A stretch of DNA of 22,720 nt from an uncultured Corynebacterium sp. (lineage in GTDB: Bacteria > Actinomycetota > Actinomycetes > Mycobacteriales > Mycobacteriaceae), in NCBI RefSeq assembly GCF_946222305.1, contig NZ_CAMIHZ010000033.1, positions 1 to 22,720 on the forward strand, written 5' to 3'. The translations under genes were made by a program, and so were the position numbers. Below are positions 16,861 through 22,720 of this stretch, piece by piece. Within the stretch, counting starts at the first letter, position 1, and every line of letters begins with the position of its first letter. The notes beneath the pieces were generated by a model. It ran no database searches. It was not told where the DNA came from and saw only the letters and a list, made by a program, of their open reading frames with translations.

Positions 16861-17280
16861 CAAGCGCAGTCGCGCGAACGCTCACAAAGGAGGAGGTTAG
16901 CCAATGGCATTACCGAGAGCAGACGAACGCACGGCGTTACTACAGGAAGTCAGCAGACAAACTGACAAAAACAGGCCTCTACCATTATAAACGGGCATCT
17001 AACTAGAGAAGGCACCTTCGACACACAAAGGAATTCAGCTCGCCGCCTAGGAAAGATATTACACGTTCGAAACCACAGAAGACCCCTAGTACAGGAATGC
17101 AATCCAGCGGCAGGGACAACCAAGATAACGTGTATTAGAACATACCAACTAAGGAAGACCCCCCGAGAGCCCAACGACTAACACCCCGGCACCAACCTAC
17201 GGTGTGAAGTGGTACGGCGGTGAGGGCGTCAAAATAAAACATAGAGGAGGAGAAACAAGAAAACCGCACCCTCCCCAGCC
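16861..17280. other. T-poor, strand-asymmetric non-coding block
   Basis: By hand count only about 53 of these 420 plus-strand bases are T, while A is abundant. The flanking 16741-16860 has ordinary T content. It is bounded on both sides by purine-rich AGGAGG tracts (16889-16896 and 17243-17252). It has no recognisable protein homology beyond the 28-codon frame at 16904 and no tRNA or tmRNA that I can fold by eye. Its nature is unknown. A structured RNA on either strand is possible. Confidence 0.45.
16904..16990 (+). CDS. Possible 28-residue small protein behind a near-perfect ribosome binding site
   Basis: The frame starts ATG GCA TTA and ends TAA at 16988-16990. It begins MALPRADERTALLQEV and is charged and hydrophilic, with no membrane segment. 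AAAGGAGGAGG at 16886-16896 lies seven bases before the ATG, the best-placed Shine-Dalgarno in the window. No downstream gene on the same strand is near, so it is not obviously a leader peptide. It lies in a T-poor block where purine-rich sequence can resemble a ribosome site by chance. I do not recognise a family. Confidence 0.3.
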   Translation: MALPRADERTALLQEVSRQTDKNRPLPL

Positions 17281-17306
17281 CCGGATCGGGAATGGAAAGA
17301 GTGCGG
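17256..17306 (-). terminator. Rho-independent terminator after rpsP
   Basis: On the minus strand CCGCACTCT (17298-17306) pairs with AGGGTGCGG (17264-17272), nine pairs with one G-U. The right arm is followed by TTTTCTTGTTT. It ends the rpsP transcript, so rpsP is monocistronic here. Confidence 0.8.
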
Positions 17307-17371
17307 TGGAAAAGGTGCTCCTGCGCGCGATAGAAAGCGCTAGGCGCTAAAGCGCTAGGCAGCCAGCAGAA

Positions 17372-17905
17372 CTACTCTGCAGACTCCTCCGACTTCTCGG
17401 CGGAATCGTCGGAAGACTCCTCAGAAGTGGACTCCTCGGCAGCAGCCTCAGCTTCCTTGGCAGCGGCTTCTTCAGCAGCCTTGGCCTCTTCAGCAGCCTT
17501 AGCTTCTGCCTCTTCCTTGGCCTTGCGCTTCTTCTCGGTGATGGCCTCAGCAGTTGGACCGTCTGCAGCCTCAGCCAAAGCCTCGTTGAACAGATCCAGC
17601 TTGGACTTCTTCTCTGGCTGAGCCTTCAGGGTGCCCTCGGCGCCCTCGATGCCCTTGAACTTCTGCCAGTCACCGGTCACCTTCAGCAGAGCCAGAACTG
17701 GCTCGGTTGGCTGAGCACCAACGCCCAACCAGTACTGTGCACGCTCGGAGTCGATGCGGATGACGGATGGCTCGTATGCTGGCTGGTAGATACCCAGGTT
17801 CTCGATAACCTTGCCGGAACGGCGGGTGCGGGCATCAGCAACAACAACGCGGTACTCAGGCGTACGGATCTTACCCATACGCTGCAGCTTGATCTTTACA
17901 GCCAT
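17372..17905 (-). CDS. rpsP: 30S ribosomal protein S16 with long acidic C-terminal extension
   Basis: S16 is an early assembly protein of the 30S body. From the ATG at 17905 the product has 177 residues. The core, about residues 1-80, reads MAVKIKLQRMGKIRTPEYR, VVADARTRRSGKVIENLG, RAQYWLGVGAQPTEPVLALL. The remaining half is a Lys/Ala/Glu-rich, repetitive tail ending in an acidic Ser/Glu run, likely helical or disordered. Such tails are known in actinobacterial S16. AAAGGAGCC sits before the start and fixes it. The longer open frame upstream is the leader. In most genomes rpsP leads into rimM-trmD. Here a terminator ends it. Confidence 0.97.
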   Translation of the reverse strand: MAVKIKLQRMGKIRTPEYRVVVADARTRRSGKVIENLGIYQPAYEPSVIRIDSERAQYWLGVGAQPTEPVLALLKVTGDWQKFKGIEGAEGTLKAQPEKKSKLDLFNEALAEAADGPTAEAITEKKRKAKEEAEAKAAEEAKAAEEAAAKEAEAAAEESTSEESSDDSAEKSEESAE

Positions 17906-17947
17906 GATTGGCTCCTTTACTTGGTCACTGGGCAGTTCAGACACCCG

Positions 17948-18019
17948 CGCGCTTGTTGCGCGAGCCGGTTCAACCCTTGATGTTTTACCTGCGCGTGACC
18001 ACCGGCCGACCGGGGTCGG
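17948..18019 (-). promoter_or_regulatory. Structured rpsP leader with two hairpins
   Basis: Two compact stems lie upstream of rpsP: CGCGC-aacaa-GCGCG at 17948-17962 and CCGACC-GG-GGTCGG at 18006-18019. Both would be in the mRNA leader if transcription starts near 18050. Ribosomal protein leaders are often regulatory, but no known motif is recognised. Confidence 0.35.
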
Positions 18020-18077
18020 ATGCGGTGTTACGCAGACAACCTCAAATAGCTTACTCGAGCGATAACCCAGAACAAAG

Positions 18078-18113
18078 TCGCCCACCATGCTAGATCGGGA
18101 TCGCCCACCATGC
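18078..18113. repeat. 13-bp direct repeat between rpsP and selO
   Basis: TCGCCCACCATGC occurs at 18078-18090 and again at 18101-18113, 23 bp apart, about two helical turns. It lies in the divergent rpsP/selO promoter region. It could be a pair of protein sites or a small duplication. Confidence 0.55.
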
Positions 18114-18138
18114 GACGACTTTTTGTACCCTCGACGCC

Positions 18139-19347
18139 ATGACCTTTCCCAGTGAAGTACCGGATCTGGCTCAGCCGTGGCGTTCTGTTTCTTTTACCGA
18201 CGCCTCGCTGGCCATCGCTAACGATGAACTCTGGGATCGGGTGCCGATGCAGGTCGAGGACCTTAAGGGAGGCACCGACGGGTGGGCCACTGCCTATTCA
18301 GGCCATCAGTTCGGGCACTTCAACCCTGTCCTCGGCGATGGACGAGCCCTGATGCTTGAGGAGACTGCGGATGGGCGGGAGGTGCAGTTGAAAGGCTCGG
18401 GCCCCACGCCCTTTTCGCGGGGCGGCGATGGGTTCGGCACATTGGGTTCCATGGTGCGGGAATACATTGTCAGTGAAGTCATGCACGCTGCAGGCATCCC
18501 CACCACCCGCATCGCTGCGGTTATCCGCACTGGGGAGGACATCACGCGCAACGGTCGCCGGGAACCCGGCGGGATCGCGGTTCGCGTAGCGGGCTCACAC
18601 GTCCGAGTGGGTACGTTCCAGTTCGCCCGACTCTTGGATGAACACCGCGGGGAGCAATCGGAGCATGATCCCGTGCTCCCCCAATTAGTGCACTACACAG
18701 CGCGGAAGATCGGCTACCTGGCAGATTCACCAGCAGCGCAGATCTTCAAACATGTTGTGAGCACCCAGGCGTCGTTGATTGCCAAATGGATGCGAGTGGG
18801 ATTTGTCCATGGGGTCATGAATACCGACAACATGGCGATTTCCGGCGAAACTATCGACTACGGCCCGTGCGCGTTTGTGGATTCGTTCGATCCCAGCGCA
18901 AAATTCAGCAGCATTGATACCGCGGGGCGTTACGCTTTCGGGCAGCAACCTACCATTGCCATGTGGAATATCGCCCGCTTGGGGGAGGCTCTATGCGGCG
19001 AACTACTCGATGTAGATGAAGCCACCGCCATCTTGCACACCTTCCCAGACTTGTACCAGGCAGCGCTCGCCGAGGAGTTTGGTGGCCCACTCCCCGAAGA
19101 AGGCGTGGATCTGCGCCAGTGGTGGAGGGAAAATGGAGCAGACGAGGATCATGGTGCACATAGCAACGTCGACTCTGTTCCAGCGATCCCGCGGAACTAC
19201 GAGATTGAAAACGCGGTCGAGGCGGCCACGGATGGAGATGTCAGCGTGGCGCAGGGACTGGTGGCGTCGGTAAAAGAAAAGAAATGGCAAGACCCCGGCC
19301 CTCCAGAAGAAAGCGCGGGGCCGTACGTTACGTACTGCGGGACGTAA
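18139..19347 (+). CDS. selO: SelO/YdiU-family protein adenylyltransferase, shortened
   Basis: SelO proteins are kinase-fold enzymes that transfer AMP to proteins, including in redox stress. The 402-residue product keeps the catalytic core: SGHQFGHFNP, LKGSGPTPFSRGGDG (84-98, nucleotide site), REYIVSEVMHAAGIPTTR, RVGTFQFARL, NTDNMAISGETIDYGPCAF (228-246, with the active-site Asn/Asp and DYGP metal motif), and the terminal YCGT with Cys400. Family members are usually about 480 residues or more. The missing part lies after about residue 310, in the C-terminal helical region. There is no frameshift, so it may still act. The ATG has no Shine-Dalgarno but TACCCT ends eight bases before it, suggesting a leaderless mRNA. 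The only intact plus-strand gene besides the LytM-like one. Confidence 0.9.
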   Translation: MTFPSEVPDLAQPWRSVSFTDASLAIANDELWDRVPMQVEDLKGGTDGWATAYSGHQFGHFNPVLGDGRALMLEETADGREVQLKGSGPTPFSRGGDGFGTLGSMVREYIVSEVMHAAGIPTTRIAAVIRTGEDITRNGRREPGGIAVRVAGSHVRVGTFQFARLLDEHRGEQSEHDPVLPQLVHYTARKIGYLADSPAAQIFKHVVSTQASLIAKWMRVGFVHGVMNTDNMAISGETIDYGPCAFVDSFDPSAKFSSIDTAGRYAFGQQPTIAMWNIARLGEALCGELLDVDEATAILHTFPDLYQAALAEEFGGPLPEEGVDLRQWWRENGADEDHGAHSNVDSVPAIPRNYEIENAVEAATDGDVSVAQGLVASVKEKKWQDPGPPEESAGPYVTYCGT

Positions 19348-19369
19348 AAAGCCGGGCGGCAGGGGCCCG
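19346..19369 (-). terminator. Rho-independent terminator after ffh
   Basis: On the minus strand CGGGC (19365-19369) pairs with GCCCG (19353-19357) over a seven-base loop, followed by GC and TTTTT (19346-19350). It overlaps the last bases of the convergent selO gene. Preceding A/T tracts on both sides may allow weak action on plus. Confidence 0.65.
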
Positions 19370-19381
19370 AAAAATCAGGGA

Positions 19382-20974
19382 CTACTTGCCCTTCGGGAAC
19401 TTCATCTTGGACAGATCAATGTTCTCGAAACCGGGCGGGAGTTGCTCCTGCATCTTTTCAAGCTCGGCCATCGAAGGCATGCCGCCGCCCATACTTGGCA
19501 TCCCGGGCATGTTGGGCTTTCCTGGCATTCCGGGCATGCCCTGAGGTCCACGGCGCGCGTTGCGGTTCTTGCCCTTTTTGCCTTTCTTGCCCTTGCGGTG
19601 ATTCTTGACCTTCTTGGTGGCAGAGCGACCACCCATGCCGAACTGGCCAGCCATCTTGCCCATCATCTTCTTCGCCTCGAAGAATCGCTCGACGAGCTGA
19701 TTGACCTCCGCGACACTCACACCCGAACCGTTGGCGATGCGCTTACGACGAGAGGCGTTGAGGATCTTCGGATCCTGGCGTTCGGCGGGGGTCATACCGC
19801 GGATAATCGCTTGGATGCGGTCGAGTTGCTTCTCATCGACCATGTCCGCCATCTGGGACATTTGCGATCCGCCGGGCAGCATCTTGAGGATGTTGCCCAA
19901 AGGCCCCATCTTGCGGATCATCATCATCTGCTCGAGGAAGTCCTCGAGCGTGAGCTCGCCGGAGGCCATGCGCTCAGCGGAAGTCATGGCCTTTTCTTGG
20001 TCCATGACCTGTTCAGCCTGCTCGATCAAGGTGAGCACGTCACCCATGCCGAGGATTCGGTTAGCCATGCGGTCGGGGTGGAAGATGTCGAAATCTTCGA
20101 GCTTTTCACCCGTGGAGGCGTACAGGATCGGCTTACCGGTGACTTCACGGATAGACAGGGCGGCGCCACCGCGGGCATCGCCGTCGAGCTTCGTAAGGAC
20201 GACACCGGTGAAGTCGACACCATCGCGGAATGCTTCGGCGGTGGTGACGGCGTCCTGACCGATCATGGCATCGATGACGAACAGAACTTCGTCCGGTTCG
20301 ACGGCATCGCGGATGTCGCGCGCCTGTTTCATCAATACTTCGTCGATACCCAGTCGGCCGGCGGTATCGATGATGACGATGTCGTGCTGGGTACGGTAGG
20401 CCTCTTCGACACCTCGCTGCGCCACATCGATGGGGTCACCGTGGCTGGTGCCCATCTCGTGATCATGGGAGTCAAGGCTGGTCCCTGGGTCGGGAGCGAA
20501 TACTGGCACGCCGGCGCGCTCACCGACAATTTGCAGCTGCTGCACCGCACCCGGACGCTGAAGGTCACATGCCACGAGCATCGGGGTGTGACCCTGCTTG
20601 ACGAGGTGCTTGGAAAGTTTACCGGCAAGGGTCGTCTTACCCGCACCCTGCAGACCGGCGAGCATAATGATCGTCGGCGGGTGCTTCGCCAGGTTGAGAC
20701 GACGGGTCTCACCACCGAGGATGTTCTGCAACTCCTCGTTGACGATCTTAATGACCTGCTGCGCGGGATTGAGTGCCTCGGAAACAGCGGCGCCGCGTGC
20801 ACGTTCCTTGATCCGCTTGATGAATTCCCGCACGACTGGCAGGGACACATCGGCTTCCAACAGAGCGAGGCGGATCTCGCGGGCGGTAGCGTTAATGTCT
20901 TCTTCGGTCAGGCGGCCTTTACCGCGCAGCCCCTTGAGGGCGCCGGTAAGGCGATCTGATAGCGACTCAAACAC
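19382..20974 (-). CDS. ffh: Signal recognition particle protein Ffh
   Basis: Ffh binds signal sequences and 4.5S RNA and targets ribosomes to FtsY and SecYEG. The 530-residue product has an N domain (1-95), a GTPase G domain with GLQGAGKTT (107-115), ACDLQRPGAVQQL, DTAGR (203-207) and TKLDGDARGG (261-270), and a methionine-rich M domain from about 330 (LEDFLEQMMMIRKMGPLG, NASRRKRIANGSG). A corynebacterial-type insertion (SLDSHDHEMGTSHGDP, about 166-181) follows APDPG. The tail is Lys/Gly- and Met/Pro-rich. GTG start at 20974 preceded by AAGGGAG. It follows amtB by 95 bp. In corynebacteria glnK and glnD commonly lie between the two, and here they do not. Confidence 0.97.
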   Translation of the reverse strand: MFESLSDRLTGALKGLRGKGRLTEEDINATAREIRLALLEADVSLPVVREFIKRIKERARGAAVSEALNPAQQVIKIVNEELQNILGGETRRLNLAKHPPTIIMLAGLQGAGKTTLAGKLSKHLVKQGHTPMLVACDLQRPGAVQQLQIVGERAGVPVFAPDPGTSLDSHDHEMGTSHGDPIDVAQRGVEEAYRTQHDIVIIDTAGRLGIDEVLMKQARDIRDAVEPDEVLFVIDAMIGQDAVTTAEAFRDGVDFTGVVLTKLDGDARGGAALSIREVTGKPILYASTGEKLEDFDIFHPDRMANRILGMGDVLTLIEQAEQVMDQEKAMTSAERMASGELTLEDFLEQMMMIRKMGPLGNILKMLPGGSQMSQMADMVDEKQLDRIQAIIRGMTPAERQDPKILNASRRKRIANGSGVSVAEVNQLVERFFEAKKMMGKMAGQFGMGGRSATKKVKNHRKGKKGKKGKNRNARRGPQGMPGMPGKPNMPGMPSMGGGMPSMAELEKMQEQLPPGFENIDLSKMKFPKGK

Positions 20975-21069
20975 GCTAGTCGTTGCTCCCTTAAATCATC
21001 GTGGGCGGTCTAAAAATTGATCCCTCCCACTTTAGCGCGCGTAGTGCAACTTTCTTCAACCGCGGTCGC

Positions 21070-21912
<843 letters not shown>

Positions 21913-22156
21913 CTACGGGCAGTGGACGAAATACTGCGCGTGGTAGACATACTGATTGATGTAGGGCTTAGGGGCTTACTTTTAACCCTGGGATAGGAAA
22001 ACCGAAAATTTAAAATATTTTATGTACCGAAGTTTCTAAATTTTCCTGATTTGGTATGGAGAGCCGAAACCCAAGCCCTCAAAGCCTCCCCGATACACTC
22101 GAGGCTTCCGACATCGACAGGTGCAGCGTGCTACCAAGATTGATATTGTGACCCGA
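21913..22156. other. Degenerate AT-rich stretch between amtB remnant and IS ends
   Basis: No gene is recognised. It contains an AT-rich core at 22000-22045 with a perfect nine-base inverted repeat, GAAAATTTA (22004-22012) and TAAATTTTC (22037-22045). Next to the palindrome, the minus strand holds a short frame, MSEASSVSGRL and stop, which could be the truncated start of a second transposase copy, but this is weak. Confidence 0.4.
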
Positions 22157-22220
22157 CCCCCACACACAAACAACTTGACACGCTCTTTCAAGAGGGTGTC
22201 AAGTTGTTTGTGTGTGGGGG
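22157..22220. repeat. 64-bp near-perfect palindrome, probably two abutting IS ends
   Basis: The arms 22157-22181 and 22196-22220 are perfect 25-bp reverse complements (key part ACAACTTGACAC / GTGTCAAGTTGT). The 14-base centre also pairs, CTCTT-TC-AAGAG, leaving one mismatched pair. Beyond the arms only a few bases match, then the sequences differ, as left and right IS ends do. The right arm lies just outside the transposase stop, where an IS256-type terminal repeat is expected. Two ends 14 bp apart fit a head-to-tail tandem or a circle-type junction. Confidence 0.75.
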
Positions 22221-22225
22221 TAGGT

Positions 22226-22720
22226 TTATAGGTATTTGTCGAAGCTGTCGGGGTAGGCCACGGCCATTTGGTTAATGGCTTGTTTCCAGCCGGAAACTCG
22301 GGCTCCTTCCATGAGTCTGCCGGCTGTCGCTGAGACTCGTTTGCCTTGCTTTGCCCTCTTTGCGGCTCGTTTGTCTTCGATGTTGCAGATCATCAACCAC
22401 AGCGTCTTTATCGCTGATTCATCGTTGGTGAACTGCACCCTGTTGCGGGTAGCTTTACGCAGCTCATTGTTGAACGACTCAATGGAGTTCGTCGTATAGA
22501 TTACCTTTCTGGCTGCTGGTGGGAACTGCAGAAACGGTACGAAACGCGCCCACGCATCACGCCAGACCTTGACTGAGCGGGGATATTTCTCACCCAGCTC
22601 GGAGGCTTCAAATTCGTCTAAAGCAACCTGTGCTGTGGGCTCGTCCGTGGCAGTGTAAATCTTTTTCAACGCGGCTGATACGCCCCGGCGATCCCCGTAG
22701 GCTACCCACCGGTTAGCGGC
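22226..22720 (-). mobile_element. IS256-family (mutator-type) transposase, C-terminal part
   Basis: The minus strand is open from the window edge to a TAA at 22226, about 164 residues, and continues outside the window. It begins AANRWVAYGDRRGVSAALKK and carries KVIYTTNSIESFNNELRK, where the Glu is the last of the DDE catalytic triad in the IS256 family. VQFTNDESAIKTLWLMI and GWKQAINQMAVAYPD are family C-terminal features. The visible part has no frameshift, so the element may be intact. The stop lies six bases from the palindrome that I read as the IS terminal repeat. The two other catalytic Asp residues and the left end are outside the window. Confidence 0.9.

Noticed and set aside
17060..17080. 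GTTCGAAACC resembling a tRNA T-loop
   Set aside because: No acceptor, D or anticodon arms fit around it, so it is not a tRNA.
16950..17174. 74-codon Cys/Phe/Val-rich minus-strand frame in the T-poor block
   Set aside because: Needs a TTG start without a ribosome site. Its hydrophobic look follows from the T-rich minus strand.
19442..20959. 505-codon open frame on plus across ffh
   Set aside because: Antisense shadow of ffh. The His/Leu/Asp-rich translation has no family features, while the minus frame is unmistakably Ffh.
22157..22220. Palindrome as a Rho-independent terminator
   Set aside because: No T-run follows the stem on either strand. IS ends explain it better, though it could still hinder readthrough.

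Overview
The window looks like a chromosomal segment of a Corynebacterium. The order rpsB-tsf, a LytM-like secreted protein, xerC, dprA, comM, a YraN protein, a DUF2469 protein, rnhB, lepB, rplS ... trmD, rimM ... rpsP ... ffh, amtB is a corynebacterial housekeeping layout. Protein details fit as well: the acidic tails on S2 and S16, a 447-residue NADP glutamate dehydrogenase, and a methionine/glycine-rich Ffh tail. Species cannot be fixed from sequence alone. Almost all genes lie on the minus strand. Only the LytM-like gene, the SelO gene and a betA remnant are on plus.

Positions 1-2364 hold the 5' part of tsf, rpsB with a leader, and the LytM-like protein. Positions 2374-6449 are a tight minus-strand cluster (yraN, comM, dprA, xerC) for DNA uptake/processing and chromosome dimer resolution. 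Positions 6595-8746 are rplS, lepB, rnhB and DUF2469, with a terminator after rplS and another after DUF2469. Positions 8863-11157 are tex, apparently with a leaderless promoter. Positions 11177-12185 are a scrap-heap of choline/glycine betaine genes: a betT tail, a betB tail and, inverted, an internally deleted betA piece.

Positions 12190-14988 are trmD, rimM and gdhA, packed so closely that gdhA probably heads a transcript with the ribosome-maturation genes. Positions 15099-16610 encode a DUF222/HNH endonuclease-like protein with a good promoter and a structured leader. Positions 16861-17280 are a T-poor, strand-asymmetric block with one 28-codon frame behind a near-perfect Shine-Dalgarno. 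Then follow rpsP with a structured leader, a shortened SelO pseudokinase-type AMPylase on plus, and ffh.

The right end is rearranged. amtB has lost its first part, has no glnK or glnD behind it, and abuts about 260 bp of degenerate AT-rich sequence. A 64-bp near-perfect palindrome, probably two IS ends back to back, and an IS256-family transposase follow.

I did not find a convincing new multi-gene system. The best leads are the decayed bet locus, the T-poor block with its small frame, the head-to-tail IS junction next to truncated amtB, the gdhA-rimM-trmD arrangement, and a LytM protein lacking a zinc-binding histidine.
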